The notes beneath the pieces were generated by a model. It searched no databases. It saw only the letters and a program-made list of their open reading frames with translations, and was not told where the DNA came from. From Marinobacter sp. LQ44 (GTDB taxonomy: Bacteria; Pseudomonadota; Gammaproteobacteria; Pseudomonadales; Oleiphilaceae): a DNA stretch of 64,000 bases. Location: contig NZ_CP014754.1 of NCBI RefSeq assembly GCF_001447155.2, positions 2,728,001 to 2,792,000 on the forward strand, in the 5' to 3' direction. Position 1 is the stretch's first letter; the number at the start of each line of letters is the position of its first letter. This document shows, in pieces, positions 1 through 8,396 of the stretch. The translations under genes and the position numbers were made by a program.

Positions 1-536
1 TGGCCGAGCCCGGGCTGGATCACCAGTTGGAGATGCCTGAGGCACCGGAGCCTGATTCACTGCGGTCTGAGCAGGACTGGGGCAAGATGATTGCCGAAAA
101 ACTGCCGGAAAAGCTGCGGGATGTGATGACCAAGGATCGTCCGATTGAAATCCGCCCGGTCAATCCAATGAACCCGTTCAAGCCAGAGAAGCGCCCGCCC
201 CATCGGCAGAACTGGTTCCGGGCGGCCGGCCCTCTGCCGGACGATCCGGTATTGCACCGGTGCCTGCTGACCTACGCTTCTGATTTCACCTTTCTCGGTA
301 CGTCGCTGAACCCCCATGGCCGAACGTTTATGAGCAAGGGGATGCAGGTGGCTAGTCTGGACCACGCTATCTGGTTTCACCGGGATTTCCGCATGGACGA
401 CTGGCTGCTGTACGATAAGGACAGCCCCAGCGCGTCTGGTGCCCGGGGCTTCAACCGGGGCAATTTCTTTACCCGGGACGGTGTTCTGGTGGCGTCAACG
501 ACTCAGGAAGCGCTGATTCGCGAGCGCCTGGGCTGA
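1..536 (+). CDS. tesB: Acyl-CoA thioesterase II, C-terminal part (cut by window edge)
   Basis: The reading frame is open from base 3, so the start lies upstream of the window and about 177 C-terminal residues are visible. The fragment carries the second hot-dog domain of TesB. It includes the LDHAIWFHR stretch with the conserved Asp, the SGARGF segment with a Ser where E. coli TesB has its catalytic Thr, and STTQEALIR with the conserved Gln. TesB enzymes hydrolyse medium- and long-chain acyl-CoAs to free fatty acid and CoA in the cytoplasm. The 3' end overlaps the convergent EAL-domain gene by about 34 bp. Identification is from recognised family motifs. Confidence 0.9.
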   Translation, partial: AEPGLDHQLEMPEAPEPDSLRSEQDWGKMIAEKLPEKLRDVMTKDRPIEIRPVNPMNPFKPEKRPPHRQNWFRAAGPLPDDPVLHRCLLTYASDFTFLGTSLNPHGRTFMSKGMQVASLDHAIWFHRDFRMDDWLLYDKDSPSASGARGFNRGNFFTRDGVLVASTTQEALIRERLG

Positions 537-3049
537 CCGGACATCCAGTCAACCAACCCGTCAAAGGGCAGCGGTCTGGTCAGAATGTATCCCTGGATCA
601 GGTCGCAGCCCATGTCTTCCAGCAGAGCCAGCGTTTCCTCGTCCTCAACTCCCTCCGCAACCACCGTGTAGCCCAGGCTGTGGCACATATCGATGGTAGT
701 CCGCACGATCACCCGGTCTTCCTCCCGGTGTGACAACTCGGTGATCAGTGACCGGTCGATTTTGATCTCACTGGCTGGCAGCTGTTTGATGTAAGACAAC
801 GAGGAATAGCCCGAGCCGAAGTCGTCGATCGACAGGGGGATACCTGCCGCGTTCAGGGCATTCAGCGCCTTCAGAGAATTTACGGGGTCCTGCATCATGG
901 AGGTTTCCGTTACCTCAAAGGTGATGGCCCCCATATGGGCATGAAAGCTCTGCATCAGGCGCTGAACAAATACCGCGAAATCCGGCTCCCGGAGGTTGTT
1001 GGGTGAGATATTCACCGCTATGCCTGCGTCGAAGCCCAGCTCCAGCAACCGGCTGCGCAGGTGCAGGGCTTCCTGCAGTACCCAGCGGGTCAGGGGTTTG
1101 ATCAGTCCGCTTTGCTCCGCCAGGGCAATGAGCTGGTCAGGTGGGACCGGTTGTTCGCGGTCTGGCCAGCGGATCAGGGCTTCATATCCGACGATCTGGC
1201 CGGACTTGAGCGACAGCTTGGGTTGTAGATACAGCGCCAGCTTGTTGTTGTCGATGGCGTGTCGGAGTTCCGATACCAGGGTCAGTCGTTCCGCGCTGTA
1301 GGAATCCCGGGACGGCTTGTAGTAGGCAATCCCCCGGTCCCGGGCACGGTCAGAGCCTTCGGCAATCACGGCGCGACGGATCAGGGTGTTGGCGTCTGTA
1401 CCGTGTTCGGGATAGATCGCGACCCCGAGTTGCGGCGCCAATGGTACCTGCATACCCAGGAAATCCACCGGGTAACGGACTTCCTCAATGCTGCGAAGCA
1501 CAGCCCTGGTGGCAGCTTCCGCTTCGCTGGCATCAACCAGGAAGGCAAAGGTTTGCGGGTCCAGGCTGGCTAGGTAAAAGTTGCGGACGTCGCTCTGTTC
1601 AATGGCAATGGCGCCCGGTACATCTCGAATCACCGCATTGTAATGCTTGGACGCGAGCTCCAGGATGCGATCGCTGTTGCGATGGCCCAGGGTCTTGGTC
1701 ACCGAATTCAGGTTGTTGAGGTGAATAATCACCACGCCATAGCGTTTGCGGTCGTTCGAGTGGGTGAGCTCACTCAGTTTCATTTCAAAGCTGCTGCGAT
1801 TGGGCAGGCCTGTCAGTGGGTGATGCAGGGCCTGGTCCATCAGCCGAAGCTCGGCTGACCGCCGGGCTTCCAGTGCCCTTAACTCGGCTTCCCGGGCCAG
1901 AACCTTGTCCTGGCGTTCCCGGTAAATACGTACCGCCAGTGCCAGGCTTAGCAGAATGGCCTCCAGAGCGGAGCCTACTTGCATGCCGTAGGCGGTGATG
2001 AAGTTGGTAGGGATCAGGCCATACTTGTTGGCTGCGGTAATAGCACTGCCCAGGGTTAGAGCGCCCCAGGCCAGGGTGTAGTAGACCGCCTGGGGATTGC
2101 CGCGAACCCATTGGAGCGGCCCCACCACCGTCAGCAGCAGGCAGCTGGGAATGGCGAGTGCAACCGTCAGGCGGCTGCCGGTGCTGTAATCGGTGAAGAA
2201 GGTGATGACCGCCGTCAGAACATTGAGGGTAATGGTTAACAGAATCAGCCGGTCAAGCCCTGGGCTGGACCGTTTCAGCCTCAGGAACGAGCGTGAGAAC
2301 AGTAGGGTGAAGACCATAGCAAACGGCACGGTCAGCAGCATGGCCCGGTTCTGTATAGCTGGGAGGTTTGGCCACAATAACTGATAGGTGATGCCGTTCA
2401 GGCTGCCCACAAGAATCAGGTAACCGAGGGTGGATAACACATAAAGTAGGTAGACCGGTTCCCTCAGTGCCAGAAACACAAACAGATTGAAGCAGATAAC
2501 GGTAATCAGAATGCCGTAGTAACCGGCGTGCAGCTGGCTTTCGACAGAGGCCTTTTCAAAGTAGCTGCGGCTGTTCCAGAGCTTCAGGGGAATCTGCATG
2601 GCGCCCTGGGTCTCTACCCTCAGCAGGATCTGGTAATTGGCGTCAGGCTGAAGCTGAAACGGAAACAGGAAGTGAGGGTGTTGAACCGGTCGCTCCCGGA
2701 AGGGTTTCTGGTCGCCCGTGCTTTCATGGTGAACAATGTTGCTATCCCGGATCAGGTAAAAGTCGACATGATCCAGTTGCGGGTAGCTGATTTCCAGCAG
2801 GCTGATGAGTTCCGGGTTGCTGACCGGAAAGCGAAGCCAGATATGGTCTCGGATGTAGCCGAAATTGGGTGTTTTCTCCGGCAGTACCTGCCAATCGTCC
2901 GAGGCCATTGCTTGTTGGGGCGTGAGCTGAACGCCCGGCGCCAGGCGGAGATACTCCATCTCCGGAATATACGAAACGCTTGCCGGCTGCGCCTGAAGCG
3001 GCAGAGTTATCACCAGAAACAGCAGGGCCAGAAGCTTAGCCGGGTTCAT
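503..3049 (-). CDS. 7TM sensor GGDEF-EAL protein, predicted c-di-GMP phosphodiesterase
   Basis: The protein is about 848 aa. It has a signal peptide, an extracytoplasmic 7TMR-DISMED2-like sensor (about 25-160), a seven-helix 7TMR-DISM membrane block (about 175-385), a short coiled coil, a GGDEF domain (about 410-565) and an EAL domain (about 590-835). The GGDEF signature is lost (LDPQTFAFL stands in its place), so cyclase activity is unlikely. The EAL domain keeps EALIRW, NISP, VTETS, DDFGSGYSS, IKIDRS and AEGVE, so it should hydrolyse c-di-GMP. An upstream GTG at 3058 is also possible. The ATG at 3049 leads directly into the hydrophobic signal and is preferred. It is convergent with tesB. 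Confidence 0.88.
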   Translation of the reverse strand: MNPAKLLALLFLVITLPLQAQPASVSYIPEMEYLRLAPGVQLTPQQAMASDDWQVLPEKTPNFGYIRDHIWLRFPVSNPELISLLEISYPQLDHVDFYLIRDSNIVHHESTGDQKPFRERPVQHPHFLFPFQLQPDANYQILLRVETQGAMQIPLKLWNSRSYFEKASVESQLHAGYYGILITVICFNLFVFLALREPVYLLYVLSTLGYLILVGSLNGITYQLLWPNLPAIQNRAMLLTVPFAMVFTLLFSRSFLRLKRSSPGLDRLILLTITLNVLTAVITFFTDYSTGSRLTVALAIPSCLLLTVVGPLQWVRGNPQAVYYTLAWGALTLGSAITAANKYGLIPTNFITAYGMQVGSALEAILLSLALAVRIYRERQDKVLAREAELRALEARRSAELRLMDQALHHPLTGLPNRSSFEMKLSELTHSNDRKRYGVVIIHLNNLNSVTKTLGHRNSDRILELASKHYNAVIRDVPGAIAIEQSDVRNFYLASLDPQTFAFLVDASEAEAATRAVLRSIEEVRYPVDFLGMQVPLAPQLGVAIYPEHGTDANTLIRRAVIAEGSDRARDRGIAYYKPSRDSYSAERLTLVSELRHAIDNNKLALYLQPKLSLKSGQIVGYEALIRWPDREQPVPPDQLIALAEQSGLIKPLTRWVLQEALHLRSRLLELGFDAGIAVNISPNNLREPDFAVFVQRLMQSFHAHMGAITFEVTETSMMQDPVNSLKALNALNAAGIPLSIDDFGSGYSSLSYIKQLPASEIKIDRSLITELSHREEDRVIVRTTIDMCHSLGYTVVAEGVEDEETLALLEDMGCDLIQGYILTRPLPFDGLVDWMSGQPRRSRISAS

Positions 3050-3157
3050 CAGAGTCACAGGTTACCGTTATTGTCGTTATGCTGACGAGTATGGCCTGTC
3101 GCTGGAGGCGGCTCAAGCGTCGCGGCAGGGAGATTTGGTAACTTGTGTAAAGATTGG

Positions 3158-3604
3158 TCAAATACCGTTAACCCAGTTTTTGACCCAGGGGACCGCCTCG
3201 GTTTCGGGCTCCATGGTTTCCAGGGCATCAACCCTCAATGTTTCACCCACTTTGCGGGCACCGGTCTCGTAAAGAGCTTCTTCCATAAGGTCGCCGGCGC
3301 CGCAAAAGGTGTCTCCATAGGAGCTATCGCCCAGCACGATGACCCCGAACGGCCGGCCTGGTTGCTGGGGGAGTTGGTCCCGAAGGTCAACATAGAGCGT
3401 TAGAAGGTTGGCCGGAACTTCGCCTTGGCCCGTGGTGGAGGTGCAGACTAACAGGGCATCATCGTTGGAGGTTATGTCATCCAGGGTCGGATTTTCCAGG
3501 ACCGCCACCTGGTGACCGTCGACTTCCAGTTCCTCGCGAATCTTGCGGGCTGTCAGCAGGGCGCCACCATAAACACTGCCAACCAGAACTCGAATTGCTG
3601 CCAT
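3158..3604 (-). CDS. MioC-like flavodoxin-domain protein
   Basis: This 148-aa protein is a single flavodoxin domain. The N-terminal VLVGSVYGGALLTA loop corresponds to the FMN phosphate-binding loop, CTSTTGQGEVP is the second FMN-contacting segment, and VLGDSSYGDTFCGAG is the third. MioC-type flavodoxins bind FMN and act as small cytoplasmic electron carriers. The partner is not indicated by the neighbours, which are c-di-GMP genes on the same strand. The ATG at 3604 follows a GGTGGTGA ribosome-binding stretch. The family is clear; the exact role is not known. Confidence 0.82.
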   Translation of the reverse strand: MAAIRVLVGSVYGGALLTARKIREELEVDGHQVAVLENPTLDDITSNDDALLVCTSTTGQGEVPANLLTLYVDLRDQLPQQPGRPFGVIVLGDSSYGDTFCGAGDLMEEALYETGARKVGETLRVDALETMEPETEAVPWVKNWVNGI

Positions 3605-3680
3605 GTCACCACCTATGCTTTGTCAGGACTTTGGCCCTTTGGCCAACCGGGGCTGATCATAGCGATGGTGTCCTGTGGGC

Positions 3681-4784
3681 TCAAGCCCGGGTTTCGGTTG
3701 CTTCCGGGGTGTCCTGGCTTCGTACCCGGGGTGCAATGCGGTTTCGGCCCGCGTCTTTGGCGTTGTACAACTGGATATCAGCCTGTTTTAGTAGCTCAGT
3801 TACTGAACCCGCCTTGGAAATGGAACAGACTCCGGCACTGATGGTGACCGGCAGGGTCTCGCCCTGATACTGGAACTGTGTACTGGCCACCTCCGCTCGA
3901 AGCCGCTCGGCCAGGGCCAGGGCCTGCAGCAGGCTGGTGTCTGGCAGCAGCAGGAGAAATTCTTCCCCGCCCCAGCGGGCCGCCAGGTCGGATTGCCGCA
4001 CCACAGTATGGGTAAGGTCGGCGAACTGACGGAGCACCGAGTCGCCAGCGTTGTGGCCATGGTCGTCGTTGATGCGCTTGAACAGGTCCAGATCAATCAG
4101 CACCACAGAGAAATGGTGGCCCGCGCGTTTAAACCGGGAGAACTCGGTATTCAGCCGGTTCTGCATTTCCCGACGGTTGGCCAGCCCGGTCAGTTCGTCA
4201 GTTCGGGCCGCACGTTCATGGGCTTTTGCCAGGGCCAGAAGCCTGTTCCTGGCCCGCAGGCGCCCCGCTTCCAGTACAAAGCAGAAAATGGATTCAAAGG
4301 TCAGGGTGGCGAAAAAACGAATCTTGAAGTCGGTGGAATATTCCGCAGTCACCAGTGGCAGCCCGGGGAACTGGAAAACAATGATCGCCAGCAGATAACA
4401 GAACAGCAGAATGGCGGTGCCGCCTTTCAGACTGGTCAGGTAGAACAGCAAGGGCGGGAATACATAGAACCACAGCGGGCCGGTGTTGCCCTCGCCGCCG
4501 GATGCCAGCAGGTAGGCAAACAACAGGCCGACGGTGGTCAGCAGGCCGGCCTTCTGCACAACCCGGTCCCGCGTCCAGGCGTACCAGATCATGTTGAACG
4601 CAACAGGAACAATAAACAGCCAGAGCACCCAGGCATGAACCGGGTGCTCCGCATACCAGGCCTTGGTGCCAATGCCCGCCAGAAACACGACGGCCATCAC
4701 GGACAGGCCATTGAGCAATCGGGAGATTTGCCGCTCTTCTTGTTCTCGGGAGCTGGCGTGGTCGGCTAGGGTGTCGTGGGTCAT
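3681..4784 (-). CDS. Membrane-bound diguanylate cyclase (GGDEF)
   Basis: The 367-aa protein has five to six hydrophobic segments in its first 190 residues. A GGDEF domain follows, beginning near DELTGLANRREM. The catalytic loop reads RWGGEEF, and an RQSD motif sits five residues before it, matching the inhibitory product-binding I-site. The protein should therefore make c-di-GMP from two GTP and be feedback inhibited. No recognisable sensory domain other than the membrane block is seen. It is the apparent synthetic counterpart of the EAL and HD-GYP genes on either side, although nothing shows that they are co-regulated. Confidence 0.9.
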   Translation of the reverse strand: MTHDTLADHASSREQEERQISRLLNGLSVMAVVFLAGIGTKAWYAEHPVHAWVLWLFIVPVAFNMIWYAWTRDRVVQKAGLLTTVGLLFAYLLASGGEGNTGPLWFYVFPPLLFYLTSLKGGTAILLFCYLLAIIVFQFPGLPLVTAEYSTDFKIRFFATLTFESIFCFVLEAGRLRARNRLLALAKAHERAARTDELTGLANRREMQNRLNTEFSRFKRAGHHFSVVLIDLDLFKRINDDHGHNAGDSVLRQFADLTHTVVRQSDLAARWGGEEFLLLLPDTSLLQALALAERLRAEVASTQFQYQGETLPVTISAGVCSISKAGSVTELLKQADIQLYNAKDAGRNRIAPRVRSQDTPEATETRA

Positions 4785-4984
4785 GGGCGCTTTTATCGTT
4801 TTTTGACGCTCTTTCCGGAAGTATGCGCCAAATTATATAGCATTTGCAGTCCCTCTTTACGGGAGTGTGACGCCTGCCTAGTGTGTCAGTTTTGTTTCAA
4901 TTTTATGGCAAAAATTTTATAGTTTGCCCCCCCCGTGGCATGACTGCCCGATGTCCATTCAGCTCACAAGAGATGACATTGCTT

Positions 4985-6550
4985 ATGGCCCGCTCCAGCA
5001 ACTTTCTGGATACCCTGCTCACCAGCCCCGCCACGGAACGGTATCGGGTCGGGCTGAGCGTTCTGTTCCTGCTTATCGTCTGGCTTGTGGTTGGTTCCTT
5101 TAGCCAGGGCCTGCCCAATAATATGCTGTTGATGGCTGCTGCTGTTATTGGTGGGTACATGGCCATCAACATAGGTGCCAATGATGTCGCTAATAATGTC
5201 GGCCCGGCAGTTGGCTCCGGTGCCCTGTCGCTGGGTGCTGCGGTTTTGCTGGCGGCGGTGTTTGAGGCCGGTGGCGCGATCATTGCCGGTGGCGATGTGG
5301 TCTCAACCATCAAGGGTGGCATTATTGATCCCACCAGTCTCGATGACCCGCGCGCCTTTGTCTGGCTGATGACGGCAGCCCTGCTCGCAGGCGCCCTGTG
5401 GTTGAACCTGGCCACCTGGATGGGCGCGCCCGTGTCAACTACCCATTCAATTGTTGGTGGCGTTCTGGGGGCCGGTATTGCCGCTGGCGGCTGGGCCATC
5501 GCCGACTGGTCGGTGATGGGCAAGATCGCTGCCAGTTGGGTGATTTCCCCGGTGTTGGGTGGTGCCCTGGCGGCGTTGTTCCTGATTGTGATCAAAAAAA
5601 CCGTGCTGTACCAGAAGAACCTGGTGTCAGCGGCCCGCACCTTCGTGCCCTGGCTGGTGGCCATCATGGCCTGGGCTTTTGGCACTTATCTGATGATCAA
5701 AGGTGTGAGCAAGCTGGTGAAGCTGGACTTCACCCAGTCCGCCTTGATTGGTCTGGCATTGGCGGCAGTGGTGTTTTTCACCATGAGAGCCCTGGTTGGC
5801 CGTAAGGCGGCGACGATGGAGAACAGCATCGATGGTGTGAATATGCTGTTCACCTGGCCGCTGATTTTCGCGGCAGCACTCCTGAGTTTTGCCCATGGCG
5901 CCAACGACGTGGCCAACGCTATTGGCCCGCTGGCGGCCATTAATGATGCCATCCAGGCTGGTGGCGGTGTGGTCACCTCGGCCAGCATCCCGCTTTGGGT
6001 GATGATGGTCGGTGCTCTGGGTCTTGCGGTGGGCCTGATGCTGTTTGGCCCGCGCCTGATCAAGACGGTTGGCAGCGAAATCACCGAGCTGGATAAAACC
6101 CGTGCGTTTTGTATTGCATTGTCCGCAGCACTTACCGTTATCCTTGCTTCCCAGTTGGGGCTGCCGGTCAGTTCCACCCATATTGCCATTGGTGGCGTAT
6201 TCGGGGTTGGTTTCCTGAGGGAATACCTGAAATCCAACTATGCCACCCAGTTGCATAAGATCATGGAGCACCATGACCCGGCGGAGCAGGAGCGACTGAA
6301 GCCGTTCCTGGATGATTTCCGGAATGCGTCTGTCGAGGAAATGGAGAATCTGCTGAAGCAGGCCAAGCAAAAGAAGGATCAGGTGCCGCTGACCAAGTCT
6401 GAACGCAAGCGTCTGAAGAAGATCTACAAGGAGGAAATGGTCAAGCGCTCGCACCTGTTCCGGATTGCTGCGGCGTGGATCATCACTGTGCCGGCGTCTG
6501 CCCTGATGGCGGCGTTCCTGTTCTTCACCCTGCGTGGTTTGATGATCTGA
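4985..6550 (+). CDS. pit: PiT-family inorganic phosphate transporter
   Basis: The protein is about 521 aa and strongly hydrophobic. It carries the duplicated PiT signature, once as GANDVANNVGP near the N-terminus and again as GANDVANAIGP in the second half, each in a set of transmembrane helices. A charged cytoplasmic segment (LKPFLDDFRN to KSERKRLKK) precedes the last helix. PiT proteins import phosphate by coupling to cations. The open frame extends up to 4883, but those upstream residues are unlike the family. The ATG at 4985, just after AAGAG, is preferred; the ATG at 4973 is an alternative. No DUF47/PhoU-like partner gene adjoins it. Confidence 0.9.
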   Translation: MARSSNFLDTLLTSPATERYRVGLSVLFLLIVWLVVGSFSQGLPNNMLLMAAAVIGGYMAINIGANDVANNVGPAVGSGALSLGAAVLLAAVFEAGGAIIAGGDVVSTIKGGIIDPTSLDDPRAFVWLMTAALLAGALWLNLATWMGAPVSTTHSIVGGVLGAGIAAGGWAIADWSVMGKIAASWVISPVLGGALAALFLIVIKKTVLYQKNLVSAARTFVPWLVAIMAWAFGTYLMIKGVSKLVKLDFTQSALIGLALAAVVFFTMRALVGRKAATMENSIDGVNMLFTWPLIFAAALLSFAHGANDVANAIGPLAAINDAIQAGGGVVTSASIPLWVMMVGALGLAVGLMLFGPRLIKTVGSEITELDKTRAFCIALSAALTVILASQLGLPVSSTHIAIGGVFGVGFLREYLKSNYATQLHKIMEHHDPAEQERLKPFLDDFRNASVEEMENLLKQAKQKKDQVPLTKSERKRLKKIYKEEMVKRSHLFRIAAAWIITVPASALMAAFLFFTLRGLMI

Positions 6551-6657
6551 TGGTTTATGCGGGGCTGGTTACCGCCCCGCGGATTGGCCATACTATAGGC
6601 ATCAGGCCCTGAGCGGGCCGGTTTGCTTTAACGCTATCCATAATCGGGGAGTCAGGA

Positions 6658-6924
6658 ATGAGTTCATCTTCCGAGAGCCGTCAGGCCAAGATGATTGAAG
6701 AGTTGCGGGTGTTCATCAAGAAGGTGATGAGCGAGCCGACGATTGCGGTTAAATCCATGGATATTGCCCGTAAGTACAAGGGCCAGCCGAATTCAGATGA
6801 GTTGATCGCGCGTGAGATCAGTGCCAACACCACCATCCGGATTCCGGAGAACTGGAGTGAGGCGGACAAGATGTTCCTGGAGATCCTGCACGAGGTGCTG
6901 GATGACGAAGAGGCCCTGTACTGA
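6658..6924 (+). CDS. Small conserved-looking hypothetical protein
   Basis: The 88-aa acidic protein has no signal peptide, membrane segment or motif that I recognise. Residues 10-30 and 68-86 look helical, and the C-terminus is strongly acidic (DDEEALY). The ATG is preceded by a good GGGGAGTCAGGA ribosome-binding region, and codon use resembles that of its neighbours, so it is likely to be real. It lies between pit and the HD-GYP gene on the same strand with gaps of about 107 and 118 bp. No function is proposed. Confidence 0.6.
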   Translation: MSSSSESRQAKMIEELRVFIKKVMSEPTIAVKSMDIARKYKGQPNSDELIAREISANTTIRIPENWSEADKMFLEILHEVLDDEEALY

Positions 6925-7042
6925 AGGCTGTTCGCGGTTGTCGACGGCGTTAGCGGTTTGCAAGGTTTTACACGCGGATTTGTCCGTTTACGCTACACTC
7001 TCATTGGGTCATGGTCATACGCTGTAAAATCTGGTGGCGTTC

Positions 7043-8389
7043 ATGGGAGAGACAATCGTCGAGCGGCAAGTTCCAGTCACTGATCTCGAGATCGGTATGC
7101 ACGTCGTGCGGCTGGATCGCCCCTGGGAAGAAACCTCCTTCTTGTTGCAGGGTTTCATTGTAAAGTCCGAGTCCGACATATGGGCTCTGCGGGATCAATG
7201 CGACTTTGTCTACATTGAGGGTCGCGAAGTCAGTCCGGCAAGTGGCCCAAGTAAATCCGTAAGAAATCAGCCAAGCAAGCAAAGCAAGACCTCCTCTCTA
7301 TTCAATTTTTTTGGCCGACATAAGGGCCGCCCTTCAACGGCGGATGCTCCCCGGGGAGGGGGCAAAAAACCTATCAGGGTGAACTACATCAACAAAGTGG
7401 CCCTTGGTGATGAGATTGGGCGAGCCAGTCAGTTCCATCGAGAGGCAAAAACGGTCGCGGACAGTATCATGTCAGGCCTGCGAGTGGGGCGGGCATTGGA
7501 TCTCAATAGCGCCCGCAAGGTCGTCAACCAGTGTGTGGACAGTATTCTCAACAACACCGACGCCATGCTTTTGCTGACCAAGCTCAAAGAGCGTGATGAT
7601 TACACTGCTGAGCATTGTATGAACGTGGCGATCCTGTCCGCAGCTTTCGGAAAACACCTGGGCCTGCTTGAAGGTGAAATTCGCACCTTGGGTCTTTGCG
7701 GTCTGTTGCACGATGTGGGCAAAGCGAGAGTCCCTTTGGACATCCTCCAAAAACCGGGCGCACTGACGCCGGATGAATTCGCCGCTATGCGGCGTCACGC
7801 GGATTATGGTCGGGATATCCTGATGTCGTCAGGACGTTCTCTGAATGCTGCTGTGGATGTGGCTTACAATCATCATGAGCGGCTGGATGGCAAAGGTTAT
7901 CCGCGATCACTCAAGGCAGCGCAGATCCCCTATTTTGCGAAAATAGTCGCCATCATTGACACGTATGACGCCATCACCAGCAATCGAGTTTACGACACCT
8001 GTCGCTCCTCCATGACCGCTCTGGAAATCATTTACAAACACCGGGGCGCCCAATTCGATGGCGAGTTGGCAGAGGAGTTTATCCGATTTATTGGGATCTA
8101 CCCACCGGGGTCGCTGGTAGAACTCCAGACCGGGGAGCTTGCCGTTGTCACCGAGGCCAACCCAAGAAACAGACTTCGCCCAAGGGTGCTTCTGGTAACC
8201 AGCCCCGACAAAAGCAGGCTTGCTGAACTCAAAGCATTAGATCTGGCCTTGGCTCTTGCCGATGAAAAGAACGCTCTTTACGCCATCAAACGCGAACTTC
8301 CGGACGGGAGCCACGGTATATTACTGAAAGAATTGATGGATGCCGGTTTGAAGCTGGCTTTGCCAGTGACGGAATCTGCCTCGGACTGA
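7043..8389 (+). CDS. HD-GYP domain c-di-GMP phosphodiesterase with DUF3391
   Basis: The protein is about 448 aa. The N-terminal 60 residues (VTDLEIGMHVVRLDRPW) match the DUF3391 domain that precedes many HD-GYP modules. A basic low-complexity linker follows, and then the HD-GYP domain. That domain shows LLHDVGK with the HD metal pair, a following HADYG segment, and HHERLDGKGYP containing the GYP signature. All metal-binding positions that I can place are present, so hydrolysis of c-di-GMP to GMP is likely. A GTG at 7034 lies in the same frame, but the ATG at 7043 is preferred. It ends only a few bases before the convergent panP gene. Confidence 0.9.
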   Translation: MGETIVERQVPVTDLEIGMHVVRLDRPWEETSFLLQGFIVKSESDIWALRDQCDFVYIEGREVSPASGPSKSVRNQPSKQSKTSSLFNFFGRHKGRPSTADAPRGGGKKPIRVNYINKVALGDEIGRASQFHREAKTVADSIMSGLRVGRALDLNSARKVVNQCVDSILNNTDAMLLLTKLKERDDYTAEHCMNVAILSAAFGKHLGLLEGEIRTLGLCGLLHDVGKARVPLDILQKPGALTPDEFAAMRRHADYGRDILMSSGRSLNAAVDVAYNHHERLDGKGYPRSLKAAQIPYFAKIVAIIDTYDAITSNRVYDTCRSSMTALEIIYKHRGAQFDGELAEEFIRFIGIYPPGSLVELQTGELAVVTEANPRNRLRPRVLLVTSPDKSRLAELKALDLALALADEKNALYAIKRELPDGSHGILLKELMDAGLKLALPVTESASD

Positions 8390-8396
8390 CCATGGG

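Noticed and set aside
6559..6580. GC-rich hairpin after pit as a terminator
   Set aside because: GCGGGGC pairs with GCCCCGC, but no T-run follows on either strand, so I do not call it.
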